Source: Salinicola salarius (GTDB taxonomy: Bacteria > Pseudomonadota > Gammaproteobacteria > Pseudomonadales > Halomonadaceae). Taken from it: a stretch of 55,692 nt of DNA. The position numbers and the translations under genes were made by a program. How positions within the stretch are numbered: position 1 is the stretch's first letter; the number at the start of each line of letters is the position of its first letter. The notes beneath the pieces were generated by a model, which had not been told where the DNA came from, did no database searches, and worked only from the letters and a program-made list of their open reading frames with translations. Shown here in pieces: positions 1 to 8,948 of the stretch. The DNA lies in NCBI RefSeq assembly GCF_002179555.1, contig NZ_NHOU01000006.1:146778-202469 (forward strand). Direction: 5' to 3'.

Positions 1-180
1 TTCTTTCTCGATTGTCATCCCTTCTTTTTGATAGCACCTCTAGTTTGTTATTGCGCTCCCGTCTGGGTCTTATCTCCGGTTTTGGGGTTCGATACGCCTG
101 CAAAGTTGGTCTTGAGTCGATTTTTATGGCCTCGGGCTTGTATTTCATCCCCATTGGCACCATTTACCGCGCTAGTCTGC
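1..180. other. Upstream stretch without a recognisable gene
   Basis: No credible coding region is seen. The short open frames here have no family resemblance and no good ribosome-binding site. A short T-arm-like string near 90-105 lacks the rest of a tRNA. The stretch probably holds the end of the intergenic region in front of tig. Confidence 0.5.
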
Positions 181-209
181 TTGCCAGTAGGCATGGGGAT
201 TCATAAAAT
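181..209 (+). promoter_or_regulatory. Probable sigma-70 promoter for tig
   Basis: TTGCCA (181-186) and TAAAAT (204-209) are separated by 17 bases, close to the sigma-70 consensus. This would give a leader of roughly 90 nt before the tig start. It is a sequence match only. Confidence 0.55.
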
Positions 210-220
210 CGCCCTCTTGT

Positions 221-244
221 TTTGAAATGAGTGCTTTGAAATGA
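221..244 (+). repeat. Direct repeat TTTGAAATGA x2 in the tig leader
   Basis: TTTGAAATGA occurs at 221-230 and again at 235-244, with a partial third copy (TTTTGAAG) just after. It lies between the predicted tig promoter and the start codon. Its role is unknown; it may be a regulator site or chance. Confidence 0.4.
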
Positions 245-307
245 CAGTTTTGAAGCCTGGTTTTTGAGTTGCAATCACAGAACGCCCCCGTCGGTAGAGG
301 ATCATCT

Positions 308-1663
308 ATGCAAGTTTCCGTTGAGACGACATCCCAGATCGAACGTCGCATCACTGTTCAGGTTCCGGCAGCCGAGGTTGACGAGGCCGTTTCTGCTCGC
401 CTGCAAGACACCGCCAAGCGCGTTCGTCTGAATGGCTTTCGTCAAGGGAAGATCCCGATGGCGGTCGTGCGTCAGCGCTACGGCAAGGACGTGCGCAACG
501 AAGTCGTCAGCGAGCTCATGCGCCAGCACTACGTGCGGGCGATCACCGAGCAGAGCCTGAACCCGGCCGGTTATCCATCGATCGAACCCAAGGTCGATCA
601 GACGGGCAAGGATCTGGAGTTTGTCGCGACGCTGGAAGTCTATCCCGAGATCGAACTGCAGAGCATCGACGGTACGGTCGTGGAACGCCCCAAGACGGAA
701 ATCACTGACGCCGATATCGACACCATGATCGAAACGTTGCGCGGTCAGCGCGCCAAATTCCAGCCGGTAGAGCGCGCGGCGGAAAATGGCGATCAGGTCA
801 AGATCGATTTCCAGGGCTTCCTGGGAGACGAGCCGTTCGAAGGTGGCGCTGCCGAAGGTCACGAGCTGGAGCTGGGCTCCAACCGTTTCATCCCCGGCTT
901 CGAAGAGCAACTGATCGGTGCCAAGGCTGGTGAAGAGAAGCGTATCAGCGTGACCTTCCCGGAAGACTACCAGGCCGAACACCTGGCGGGTCAGGAAGCG
1001 ACCTTCAAGGTGACGGTCCACGAGGTCTCCGCCAAGGCGCTGCCGGAAGTCGATGCCGACTTCATCAAGGAATTCGGCGTGGAAGACGGCGATGCCGACA
1101 AGTTCCGTGCCGAGATCAAGAGCAACATGGAGCGCGAGGTCAAGCAGGCGGCGCAGAATCGCGTCAAGCAGCAGGCTCTCGATGCGCTTCAGAAAGCCAA
1201 TGACGTCACCGTGCCCCAGTCACTGGTCGACCAGGAGACCGAAGGGCTCAAGCGTCAGGCGGCTCAGCAGTTCGGTCTTGGCGAAGACTTCGATGTCAGC
1301 CAGTTGCCCAACGAGCTGTTTGCCGACCAGGCCCGTACTCGCGTCAAGGTTGGCCTGTTGCTGGCGGAAGTCATCAAGCAGCACGAGCTGGATGCCAGTG
1401 ACGACGAAATCCGTGCGCGCGCCGAAGAACTGGCGTCCCAGTATCAGCAGCCCGAGCAGGCCGTCGAGCAGTACATGAAGAACGACGAGCTCAAGGGGCA
1501 GATCAAGTCCGCGGTGCTGGAAGACAAGGCCGTTGACAAGCTCCTCGAGCAGGCTCAGGTTAACGACGTCAGCATGAGCTATGAGCAAGTGCTTCAGGCG
1601 GCTCAACAGGCCGAGCAATCGGCTGAAGAAGACGAGGCCGAGGAAAGCGATTCCAAAGCATGA
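308..1663 (+). CDS. tig: Trigger factor, ribosome-associated chaperone
   Basis: Trigger factor binds at the ribosomal exit tunnel and shields nascent chains, and it has FKBP-type prolyl isomerase activity. The 451-residue product has the family's usual length. The ribosome-binding signature GFRQGKIP is at residues 43-50, the FKBP-like domain lies at about 160-245, and the long helical C-domain ends in an acidic tail. An in-frame TTG at 269 would lengthen the protein, but the ATG at 308 follows an AGAGGA ribosome-binding site and matches the family N-terminus, so it is preferred. It opens the conserved tig-clpP-clpX-lon order. Confidence 0.97.
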   Translation: MQVSVETTSQIERRITVQVPAAEVDEAVSARLQDTAKRVRLNGFRQGKIPMAVVRQRYGKDVRNEVVSELMRQHYVRAITEQSLNPAGYPSIEPKVDQTGKDLEFVATLEVYPEIELQSIDGTVVERPKTEITDADIDTMIETLRGQRAKFQPVERAAENGDQVKIDFQGFLGDEPFEGGAAEGHELELGSNRFIPGFEEQLIGAKAGEEKRISVTFPEDYQAEHLAGQEATFKVTVHEVSAKALPEVDADFIKEFGVEDGDADKFRAEIKSNMEREVKQAAQNRVKQQALDALQKANDVTVPQSLVDQETEGLKRQAAQQFGLGEDFDVSQLPNELFADQARTRVKVGLLLAEVIKQHELDASDDEIRARAEELASQYQQPEQAVEQYMKNDELKGQIKSAVLEDKAVDKLLEQAQVNDVSMSYEQVLQAAQQAEQSAEEDEAEESDSKA

Positions 1664-1680
1664 TGGGTGCTTGGTAAGCG

Positions 1681-1706
1681 AGCGGCCCGGCAGAAGCCGG
1701 GCCGCT
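1681..1706 (+). terminator. Strong hairpin between tig and clpP
   Basis: A perfect 11-bp stem (AGCGGCCCGGC / GCCGGGCCGCT) with an AGAA loop. No U-run follows, so it may be an attenuator, an RNA-processing or stability element, or a weak terminator rather than a full stop between the genes. Confidence 0.55.
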
Positions 1707-1747
1707 AGTCGATGGGCCTGACAATCACCAGCTGTAAGGAAATCGCG

Positions 1748-2368
1748 ATGCGTAACGAGTTCGACATCAGTAATGCCGGCGGCCTGGTCCCGATGGTGGT
1801 GGAGCAGAGTGCGCGCGGCGAGCGGTCGTACGATATCTACTCTCGTCTGCTCAAAGAACGTGTCATCTTCCTGGTCGGCCCGGTCGAGGACTACATGGCC
1901 AACCTGGTCGTGGCACAGCTGCTATTCCTCGAGTCCGAAAATCCTGACAAGGATATTCACCTCTACATCAACTCGCCGGGTGGTTCAGTGACGGCGGGCA
2001 TGTCCATCTATGACACCATGCAGTTCATCAAGCCGGATGTCTCGACGGTCTGTATCGGCCAGGCGGCTAGCATGGGCGCGCTGTTGCTGGCTGGTGGCGC
2101 GAAGGACAAGCGCTTCTGCCTGCCGCATTCGCGCATGATGATCCATCAGCCGCTTGGGGGTTATCAGGGGCAGGCAGCGGACATCGAGATCCACACCCGT
2201 GAAATCCTGACCATTCGCCAGAAGCTGAATCGTATCCTGGCGAACCACACGGGTCAGGATATCGACAAGATCGCCCAGGACACCGACCGTGACAACTTCA
2301 TGGATGGTAGTCAGGCCGTCGAATACGGCCTGATCGACGCCGTGCTGGATAAGCGTCCGGTATCCTGA
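1748..2368 (+). CDS. clpP: ATP-dependent Clp protease proteolytic subunit
   Basis: ClpP forms the tetradecameric serine-protease chamber fed by ClpX or ClpA. The 206-residue product carries the catalytic triad Ser108 (in GQAASMGA), His133 (in MMIHQP) and Asp182 (in DRDNF). The ATG at 1748 is preferred over an upstream in-frame ATG at 1712 because it follows a TAAGGA ribosome-binding site and gives the usual short propeptide (MRNEF). It lies between tig and clpX and is probably co-transcribed with clpX. Confidence 0.97.
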   Translation: MRNEFDISNAGGLVPMVVEQSARGERSYDIYSRLLKERVIFLVGPVEDYMANLVVAQLLFLESENPDKDIHLYINSPGGSVTAGMSIYDTMQFIKPDVSTVCIGQAASMGALLLAGGAKDKRFCLPHSRMMIHQPLGGYQGQAADIEIHTREILTIRQKLNRILANHTGQDIDKIAQDTDRDNFMDGSQAVEYGLIDAVLDKRPVS

Positions 2369-2391
2369 TAGCGTTTGAGTCAAGGTTTCAC

Positions 2392-2414
2392 ACGACGGCG
2401 CGCTGCGCCGTCGT
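2392..2414 (+). terminator. Perfect hairpin between clpP and clpX
   Basis: A 10-bp perfect stem (ACGACGGCGC / GCGCCGTCGT) with a GCT loop sits 17 bases before the clpX start. There is no U-run. It may act as an attenuator or an mRNA processing site that sets the ClpP:ClpX ratio; that is inference. Confidence 0.5.
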
Positions 2415-2431
2415 CCTGACGAGGTACACGA

Positions 2432-3712
2432 ATGGCCGACGGTAAAGGCAAAGACGACAACGGCAAGCTGCTGTATTGCTCGTTCTGTGGCAAGAACCAG
2501 AACGAAGTTCGCAAGCTCATCGCAGGCCCGTCTGTCTACATCTGTGACGAGTGTGTCGATCTCTGCAATGACATCATTCGCGAGGAGGTTCTGGAAGCCG
2601 ACGCCGAGAGCGATGAAGACCGTCTTCCCGTACCCCGAGAGATCCGTAACACGCTCGACGACTATGTGATTGGTCAGGACCGTGCCAAGATGGTGCTGTC
2701 CGTTGCGGTCTACAATCACTACAAGCGTCTGCGTAGTGGTGGCAAGAGCGACAGCATCGAGCTGGGCAAGTCCAACATTCTGCTGATTGGTCCGACGGGC
2801 AGCGGCAAGACGCTGCTGGCGGAGACGCTGGCGCGTCTGCTCAACGTTCCGTTCACGATCGCGGATGCCACGACGCTCACCGAAGCGGGCTACGTGGGCG
2901 AGGATGTCGAGAACATCATCCAGAAGTTGCTGCAGAAATGTGACTACGACGTCGAGAAAGCCCAGCGCGGGATCGTCTATATCGACGAGATCGACAAGAT
3001 TTCGCGCAAGTCGGACAATCCCTCCATCACGCGTGACGTGTCCGGCGAGGGCGTCCAGCAGGCGCTGCTCAAACTGATCGAAGGGACGACGGCTTCCGTT
3101 CCACCGCAGGGCGGCCGCAAGCATCCGCAGCAGGAATTCCTGCAAGTGGACACCGGCAATATCCTGTTTATCGTCGGTGGTGCCTTCGCGGGCCTGGACA
3201 AGGTCATTCGCGACCGTGCCGAAAAAGGTGGTATCGGTTTCAACGCCGCGGTGAAGAGCAAGGAGAGCAACAAGGGTGTCGGTGACATCCTTGCCGGCGT
3301 CGAGCCCGAGGATCTCGTCAAGTTCGGGTTGATTCCCGAGTTCGTCGGGCGTCTGCCGGTGATCGCGACGTTGACCGAACTGACCGAAGATGCGCTGGTC
3401 CAGATCCTGACCGAGCCCAAGAACTCGCTGGTCAAGCAGTATGCGCACCTGTTCGAGATGGAAGGGGTGGAGCTGGATTTCCGCGAGGACGCCTTGCGGG
3501 CCGTGGCGCACAAGGCCATGGAGCGCAAGACGGGCGCACGTGGGCTACGTTCGATTCTGGAGTCGGTGCTGCTGGAAACGATGTACGACGTGCCGTCACT
3601 CGACGGCGTTACCAAAGTCGTGATCGACAGCTCCGTCATCGCCGGCGACAGCGAACCGTTGCTGATCTACTCCAAGCAGGAAGAGAGTCGCGTTGCCAAC
3701 AAGGACGGATGA
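2432..3712 (+). CDS. clpX: Clp protease ATP-binding subunit ClpX
   Basis: ClpX is a hexameric AAA+ unfoldase that feeds substrates to ClpP. The 426-residue protein begins with a zinc-binding domain (C16, C19, C38, C41). It has a Walker A motif GPTGSGKT, the pore loop GYVGED, Walker B with IDEIDK, and the IGF loop (in GGIGFN) that docks on ClpP. Length and motifs are typical. The ATG follows a GACGAGG ribosome-binding region. A strong terminator downstream ends the unit. Confidence 0.97.
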   Translation: MADGKGKDDNGKLLYCSFCGKNQNEVRKLIAGPSVYICDECVDLCNDIIREEVLEADAESDEDRLPVPREIRNTLDDYVIGQDRAKMVLSVAVYNHYKRLRSGGKSDSIELGKSNILLIGPTGSGKTLLAETLARLLNVPFTIADATTLTEAGYVGEDVENIIQKLLQKCDYDVEKAQRGIVYIDEIDKISRKSDNPSITRDVSGEGVQQALLKLIEGTTASVPPQGGRKHPQQEFLQVDTGNILFIVGGAFAGLDKVIRDRAEKGGIGFNAAVKSKESNKGVGDILAGVEPEDLVKFGLIPEFVGRLPVIATLTELTEDALVQILTEPKNSLVKQYAHLFEMEGVELDFREDALRAVAHKAMERKTGARGLRSILESVLLETMYDVPSLDGVTKVVIDSSVIAGDSEPLLIYSKQEESRVANKDG

Positions 3713-3748
3713 TCGGGGCGCGTCGTTACCCGTCCAGCTGTCTAGCGA

Positions 3749-3772
3749 GGGGGCCTGATGGCCCCCTTTTTT
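3749..3772 (+). terminator. Rho-independent terminator after clpX
   Basis: Stem GGGGGCC / GGCCCCC with a TGAT loop followed directly by six T residues; a textbook intrinsic terminator 36 bases after the clpX stop codon. Confidence 0.9.
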
Positions 3773-3815
3773 ATGGATTCGGTCTTTCATGGATTCGCTA
3801 GTCTACCGGTTGCTA

Positions 3816-3843
3816 CTTGCATCTGAACGATGACGCCCCCACG
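3816..3843 (+). promoter_or_regulatory. Possible heat-shock (sigma-32) promoter for lon
   Basis: CTTGCAT (3816-3822) and CCCCCACG (3836-3843), spaced by 13 bases, resemble the sigma-32 elements CTTGAAA and CCCCATNT. Lon is a classical heat-shock gene, which supports the reading, but the match is partial. Confidence 0.35.
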
Positions 3844-3911
3844 TACCTTGCATATTGATATTGCCGCTCTGGTGGCTCACCCATCCGAAAGTTTGTCGAG
3901 GAAATGCTGTA

Positions 3912-6314
3912 ATGGCGCAGAGCTCTGACCAGACATTGACGCTTCCGCTCTTGCCGCTACGTGACGTGGTGGTCTATCCCCAGATGGTCATACCATTGTT
4001 CGTAGGGCGGGAAAAATCGATCCGGGCGCTGGAAACCGCAATGGAGCACGACAAGCGCGTGCTGCTGGTGGCTCAGCGTGAGGCGGCGCATGACGACCCC
4101 GGTGTCGACGATCTTTTCAGTATCGGCACGGTGGCCGATATCATGCAGCTGCTCAAGCTTCCCGACGGTACGGTCAAGGTACTTATCGAAGGAAGCTTTC
4201 GGGCCGATATCCAGAAGGTCTCGCACGACGAGGACGGCTTCATCAGCGCGCAGGCAGTGGCGCGTGATAGCGAGCCATTGAGCGAGCGTGAGCAGGAGTC
4301 CCTGGTTCGTGTGCTGCTCAACCAGTTCGAGCAGTACGTCAAATTGTCCAAGAAGGTGCCTGGCGAGGTCCTTTCTTCGTTGCAGGAGATCGAGGATCCG
4401 AGTCGGCTCGTCGACACGATCTGTGCGCACCTGTCACTGAAGATCGATGACAAGCAGGAACTGCTCGAGATGGATCGCGTGCGCGATCGGGTCGAACACC
4501 TGATGACACTGATCGAGTCCGAAATCGATCTGTTGCAGGTCGAGAAGCGCATCCGCTCGCGGGTCAAGGATCAGATGGAGAAGTCCCAGCGCGAGTACTA
4601 TCTCAATGAGCAGATGAAGGCCATCCAGAAAGAGATGGGCGAGCTCGAGAACGTACCCAACGAGGCGGAAAAGTACGAGCAGCGCATCAAGGAAGCCGGG
4701 ATGCCTCAGGAGGCCGTCGACAAGGCCACCCAGGAGCTCGGCAAGCTCAAGATGATGTCGCCCACCTCTGCCGAAGCCACCGTCGTCCGCTCCTATCTGG
4801 ATTGGGTGCTGTCCGTGCCGTGGAAAAAGCGGACTCGGGTGAAGCATGACCTGCCGCATGCTGCCAAGGTACTGGACGAAGACCATTATGGTCTGGAAGA
4901 AGTCAAAGAGCGCATTCTTGAATACCTTGCCGTACAAAAACGGGTCAAGAAGCTCAAGGGGCCGGTGCTGTGTCTCGTCGGTCCTCCCGGCGTAGGCAAG
5001 ACGTCACTCGGTCAGTCGATTGCGCGCGCCACGAACCGGCGCTATGTTCGCCTGGCGTTGGGGGGCGTCCGCGATGAGTCCGAGATTCGTGGTCACCGAC
5101 GTACCTACATCGGCTCGCTGCCGGGTAAACTGATTCAGCGCATGAGCAAGGCAGGGGTACGTAACCCGCTGTTCCTGCTCGACGAAGTCGACAAGATCGG
5201 CATGGATCATCGTGGTGATCCTTCCTCTGCGCTGCTGGAAGTGCTGGATCCTGAGCAGAACGACAAGTTCAACGACCATTATCTCGAGCTCGACTACGAC
5301 CTGTCGGACGTGATGTTCATCTGCACGGCCAACTCGATGAACATTCCCGGTCCGTTGCTGGACCGTATGGAAGTCATCCGTCTGCCGGGCTATACCGAGG
5401 ACGAGAAGCTCGCGATCGCCAAACGCTACTTGATCCCCAAGCAGCTCAAGGCGAACGGTCTCAAGGAGGGCGAGCTGACGTTCAGCGATGAATCCGTGCT
5501 CGAGCTGATCCGTTACTACTCCCGCGAAGCCGGCGTGCGTGAGCTCGAGCGCCAGATCGCCAAGGTGAGCCGCAAGGTGCTGCGTGAGCGCCTGGAAGCG
5601 GTGAAAGGCCAAGGTGCTCAGGCCGGGCTGACCCTGGCGGCGGACGATATCGAACGCTACGCGGGTGTGCGTCGATACAGCTATGGCCTGGCGGATCAGG
5701 AGCATCAGGTCGGTCGTGTCACGGGCCTGGCCTGGACTTCGGTCGGCGGCGAGCTGCTGTACATCGAGTCTGTCGTGACGCCGGGCAAAGGGCGAGTCAA
5801 CAAGACTGGCTCGCTGGGCGACGTCATGAAGGAGTCCGTCAGTGCCGCTCATACCGTGGTGCGGGCGAGAGCGCGCCAGTTCGGTATCGACCCCGAGCGT
5901 TTCGAAAAGGAAGACCTGCATATTCACGTTCCCGAGGGCGCTACGCCGAAGGACGGTCCGAGCGCGGGTATCGGTATGGTAACGGCCATGGTGTCAGCCT
6001 ACACCGGGCGTCCCGTACGCTGTGACGTCGCAATGACCGGTGAAGTGAATCTGCGCGGCGAGGTCATGCCGATCGGCGGGCTCAAGGAGAAATTGCTGGC
6101 TGCACGGCGCGGTGGTATAAAGATCGTACTCATACCGGAAGAGAATCGTCGGGACCTCAAAGAGGTGCCCGAGAACATCAAGAATGCATTGGACATTCGT
6201 TCGGTGAAGTGGATTGATGATGTGTTGTCAACGGCATTGACGAACCATGTCAACGACGATGATAAACTCGCCGAAGATGTAGCTTCTTCGCAAACCAATG
6301 TCAGCACACATTGA
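3912..6314 (+). CDS. lon: ATP-dependent protease La
   Basis: Lon is a cytoplasmic AAA+ serine protease for misfolded and short-lived regulatory proteins. The 800-residue product has the N-terminal substrate domain (about 10-200), a long coiled coil, Walker A GPPGVGKT, Walker B with LLDEVDK, and the C-terminal protease domain with the Ser-Lys dyad Ser684 (in PKDGPSAG) and Lys727 (in GGLKEK). An in-frame upstream start at 3855 exists, but the ATG at 3912 follows a GAGGA site and gives the family N-terminus. It is probably a separate transcription unit from clpX. Confidence 0.97.
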   Translation: MAQSSDQTLTLPLLPLRDVVVYPQMVIPLFVGREKSIRALETAMEHDKRVLLVAQREAAHDDPGVDDLFSIGTVADIMQLLKLPDGTVKVLIEGSFRADIQKVSHDEDGFISAQAVARDSEPLSEREQESLVRVLLNQFEQYVKLSKKVPGEVLSSLQEIEDPSRLVDTICAHLSLKIDDKQELLEMDRVRDRVEHLMTLIESEIDLLQVEKRIRSRVKDQMEKSQREYYLNEQMKAIQKEMGELENVPNEAEKYEQRIKEAGMPQEAVDKATQELGKLKMMSPTSAEATVVRSYLDWVLSVPWKKRTRVKHDLPHAAKVLDEDHYGLEEVKERILEYLAVQKRVKKLKGPVLCLVGPPGVGKTSLGQSIARATNRRYVRLALGGVRDESEIRGHRRTYIGSLPGKLIQRMSKAGVRNPLFLLDEVDKIGMDHRGDPSSALLEVLDPEQNDKFNDHYLELDYDLSDVMFICTANSMNIPGPLLDRMEVIRLPGYTEDEKLAIAKRYLIPKQLKANGLKEGELTFSDESVLELIRYYSREAGVRELERQIAKVSRKVLRERLEAVKGQGAQAGLTLAADDIERYAGVRRYSYGLADQEHQVGRVTGLAWTSVGGELLYIESVVTPGKGRVNKTGSLGDVMKESVSAAHTVVRARARQFGIDPERFEKEDLHIHVPEGATPKDGPSAGIGMVTAMVSAYTGRPVRCDVAMTGEVNLRGEVMPIGGLKEKLLAARRGGIKIVLIPEENRRDLKEVPENIKNALDIRSVKWIDDVLSTALTNHVNDDDKLAEDVASSQTNVSTH

Positions 6315-6337
6315 TCTCATCGATGCGTAAATTTCGT

Positions 6338-6365
6338 GCGTCAGGCCCGATATGACGCGGTTTTT
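6338..6365 (+). terminator. Likely terminator after lon
   Basis: A short stem GCGTCA / TGACGC with a 9-nt loop is followed by GGTTTTTC, 24 bases after the lon stop codon. The stem is modest, but the position and T-run fit. Confidence 0.6.
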
Positions 6366-6378
6366 CTGATGATCTCGA

Positions 6379-6408
6379 TTGACAGCAGAAACTCGGCATT
6401 GCTATAAA
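6379..6408 (+). promoter_or_regulatory. Strong sigma-70 promoter for hupB
   Basis: A perfect -35 TTGACA (6379-6384) and a near-perfect -10 TATAAA (6403-6408) are separated by 18 bases. This fits the high expression expected of an HU gene. Confidence 0.8.
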
Positions 6409-6491
6409 ATGCCCACTTGTTGTGATCGTGATCGCGTCTCTGATTACGCATCGATGTCCTGTTAATTTCGTATACAGTCAAGGGGTGAAGT

Positions 6492-6764
6492 GTGAATAAA
6501 TCCGAGCTGATTGAAGCCATTGCTGCGTCTGCCGACATTCCCAAGGCGGCTGCAACGCGTGCTCTCGATGCAATGATCGAGTCCGTGTCAGACAGCCTGA
6601 AGAAGGGCGACTCCGTAGCACTGGTAGGGTTCGGGACTTTTGCGGTGAAAGAGCGCGCAGCGCGTACTGGCCGTAACCCGCAGACTGGCAAGCCGATCGA
6701 GATTAGCGCTGCCAAGGTGCCGAGCTTCAAGGCAGGCAAGGCGCTGAAAGACGCGGTGAACTGA
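6492..6764 (+). CDS. hupB: DNA-binding protein HU-beta
   Basis: HU is a small dimeric nucleoid protein that bends and compacts DNA. The 90-residue product is of family length, with the signature [18 protein letters not shown] at about 46-63, which forms the DNA-binding arm. The start codon is GTG, six bases behind an AGGGG ribosome-binding site, and gives MNKSELI, the normal HU N-terminus. It has its own strong promoter and a strong terminator, so it is monocistronic. Confidence 0.96.
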   Translation: MNKSELIEAIAASADIPKAAATRALDAMIESVSDSLKKGDSVALVGFGTFAVKERAARTGRNPQTGKPIEISAAKVPSFKAGKALKDAVN

Positions 6765-6845
6765 GTTTCGCTCCGTCGCGCGGACCGACGTTCCGGCGTG
6801 CATGGAAAACCGAGGTCTTCCAGCCGGTAAGAGTTCGCAAAACAT

Positions 6846-6875
6846 AAGCGCATCGCCTCAGCGATGCGCTTTTTT
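6846..6875 (+). terminator. Rho-independent terminator after hupB
   Basis: Stem of at least 10 bp (AGCGCATCGC / GCGATGCGCT) with a CTCA loop and a run of six T residues. A textbook intrinsic terminator. Confidence 0.92.
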
Positions 6876-7004
6876 ATTGTCGTGCTGCAAGAGCGAACCT
6901 TTTGCAGAAAGGATAGCCAATGTTTCGTGTACGGATGCGCTGTGGTGACATGGCGGTGTACGATACGCGCGCGACACATTGGGTAATCGACATGCGAGGA
7001 CAGC

Positions 7005-8828
7005 ATGCTGCAACGAATTCGTGAGGGTTCCCAAGGTTGGGCGGCAAAAGTCGTCGTGGGGGCTATCATCGTGACTTTTGCGCTTTTCGGCGCGGAATCC
7101 CTGGTCAGCTACTTCTCGGCGGGCAGTAACGATGCGGCAACCGTCAATGGTGAATCCATCAGTCGTCAGGCGGTCGAGACGCAAGTGCAGCGGGGTATTC
7201 GCTCCGGGCAGGTGCCGCCCGAGCAGGAGCGGCAGTTTCGCGGACAGGTACTCGACCAACTGATCCGCCAGCGAACGCTGGATCAATATGCCGACGAGGG
7301 CGGTCTGCATATCTCCGACAGTCAGTTGGACCAGCTCATCGTCTCGCTGCCTGAGTTCCAGGATCAGGATGGCCGCTTCTCCGAAGAGCTATTTACCAAT
7401 CGACTGGCGCAGGCCGGCTATACGCCCGCTTCCTTCCGCCGTGAACTGCGCGCGGACACGCTGCGTCGGCAGGTTCAGCAGGGGCTTGCGGCATCAGCTT
7501 TCCTGTTGCCGTCGGAAAAGGCGCGACTGGCATCGTTGCAGCAGCAGCAGCGAACATTTCGCTACGCGCAGTTGAGCCCCGCCGATCTCGACCAGCCCGT
7601 TGCTCCGAGCGATGCCGACCTCCAGCAGTACTATGACCAGCATCAGGAAGATTTTCGGCGCCCGGAGCAGGTCAAGGTCAACTATCTGGTATTGAACCAG
7701 GAGGACGTGGCCAAGGATGTCGAGGTTACCGACGAGCAGCTGCGCCAGGTCTATGAACAGGCCAAGGCCGCGGCCCCGCGTGAGGTTTCCCATATTCTGG
7801 TGACGTTCGGCGACGACCGGACCGAACAGGAAGCCCGCGACCGCATTGCCGAAGTGCAGCAGCAACTCGAGCAGGGAACGGATTTCGCCGCGCTGGCGCG
7901 TGAGTATTCCGATGATTCCTCGTCTGCTGGCGATGGGGGCGATCTTGGCGCGATCCAGAAAGGGTTCTTTGGCGATAGCTTCGACGACGCCGCGTTCTCG
8001 CTCGATCCGGGACAGGTATCCCAGATCGTGCAGACTCAGTACGGTCTTCATCTCATCAAGGTGACGGGGGTCGACATTCCCTCTTTCGAGGAGGATCGCG
8101 AGACGCTTGCCCAGCAGGTAAAGCTCGAGCAATCCGAGTCGCTGTTCAACGAGCGGGTGCAGAAGCTGACCGACGATGCGTATCAGGCAGACGATCTCGA
8201 GTCGGTCGCAGAAGAAATGGGGCTGACGGTTCAGACCAGCGACTGGTTTTCTCAGGATGCCGGTGGTGAAGACGTGCTCTCCAACCCTGATGCCGCCGCT
8301 GCTGCGTTTTCCTCGGATGTGCTCGAGGATGGCTATAACAGTGATGTCATCGAGACGGATGACCAGCAACGTGTCGTGCTGCGGGTCGTGGACCATCGTG
8401 AGGCAAGCACGCTACCGCTCGACGAGGTTCGTGACCAGGTCCTGGCGGCAGTCAAGATCGAGCAGACTCGGCAGCAGTTGCAGGCCCGAGCGGAAGAGGT
8501 GTTGGTGGCGCTACGCAACGGGGATGATGTACCGGGGCTCGACTGGCAACAGGCCGATAGCGTGACTCGCGATGCCGATAGCGTACCGGCGCCGATTCTG
8601 CAGGAAGCTTTCCGCCTTTCCCGCCCGCAGGCGGGTGCGGTTACCTGGGGGCAGACCGAAAGTCAGAGTGGCGTTGCCATTGTCGGCGTCGAGGCGGTCA
8701 CTGCAGGTGACGCCAGTTCAGACGATGCGGATTTCGTGACGCGCCTGGCGCAGCGGCTGCAAGCCCAGATCGCCATTCAGGGCTTGAATCAGACGCTGGA
8801 GGAAGAAGCCGACGTCGAGCGTCACTGA
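7005..8828 (+). CDS. ppiD: Periplasmic folding chaperone PpiD (parvulin-type)
   Basis: PpiD is a membrane-anchored chaperone at the SecYEG exit that helps outer-membrane and periplasmic proteins fold. The 607-residue product has one N-terminal membrane anchor (about 14-36, in KVVVGAIIVTFALF), a SurA-like N-domain, and a parvulin domain at about 264-365 (EVSHILVTFGD through GLHLIKV). The C-terminal half is helical. GAGGA precedes the ATG. Position after hupB is the conserved gammaproteobacterial order. Confidence 0.95.
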   Translation: MLQRIREGSQGWAAKVVVGAIIVTFALFGAESLVSYFSAGSNDAATVNGESISRQAVETQVQRGIRSGQVPPEQERQFRGQVLDQLIRQRTLDQYADEGGLHISDSQLDQLIVSLPEFQDQDGRFSEELFTNRLAQAGYTPASFRRELRADTLRRQVQQGLAASAFLLPSEKARLASLQQQQRTFRYAQLSPADLDQPVAPSDADLQQYYDQHQEDFRRPEQVKVNYLVLNQEDVAKDVEVTDEQLRQVYEQAKAAAPREVSHILVTFGDDRTEQEARDRIAEVQQQLEQGTDFAALAREYSDDSSSAGDGGDLGAIQKGFFGDSFDDAAFSLDPGQVSQIVQTQYGLHLIKVTGVDIPSFEEDRETLAQQVKLEQSESLFNERVQKLTDDAYQADDLESVAEEMGLTVQTSDWFSQDAGGEDVLSNPDAAAAAFSSDVLEDGYNSDVIETDDQQRVVLRVVDHREASTLPLDEVRDQVLAAVKIEQTRQQLQARAEEVLVALRNGDDVPGLDWQQADSVTRDADSVPAPILQEAFRLSRPQAGAVTWGQTESQSGVAIVGVEAVTAGDASSDDADFVTRLAQRLQAQIAIQGLNQTLEEEADVERH

Positions 8829-8900
8829 CGTATCGAGCCAGGGCGGAGCGTTAGTCTGGGTTCACCGAACCTTCACTGCGACCTTGCCCGACTTTGGATG

Positions 8901-8947
8901 CCCTCCTAGGCTGAACGGCATATCTACCGTTGGCCAGGAGGGTTTTT
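8901..8947 (+). promoter_or_regulatory. Hairpin that contains the Shine-Dalgarno of the next gene
   Basis: CCCTCCT (8901-8907) pairs with AGGAGGG (8936-8942), and inner arms GGC / GCC and AACGG / CCGTT extend the stem around a loop of about 8 nt. Five T residues follow (8943-8947). The structure therefore looks like an intrinsic terminator for ppiD. Its 3' arm is also the AGGAGGG ribosome-binding site of the gene at 8949, spaced 6 bases from the ATG. If folded, it should stop transcription or block initiation. That function is inference from the sequence. Confidence 0.65.
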
Positions 8948-8948
8948 C

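Noticed and set aside
85-110. GGGTTCGATAC-like string resembling a tRNA T-arm
   Set aside because: The arm does not pair well, and no acceptor stem, D-arm or anticodon arm was found around it.
12-225. Two short overlapping open frames at the window start
   Set aside because: Composition and residue use look random, there is no ribosome-binding site, and a tig promoter lies across their ends.
1985-3511. Long minus-strand open frame opposite clpP and clpX
   Set aside because: It is the shadow of two certain genes in GC-rich DNA; its protein has no recognisable domain.
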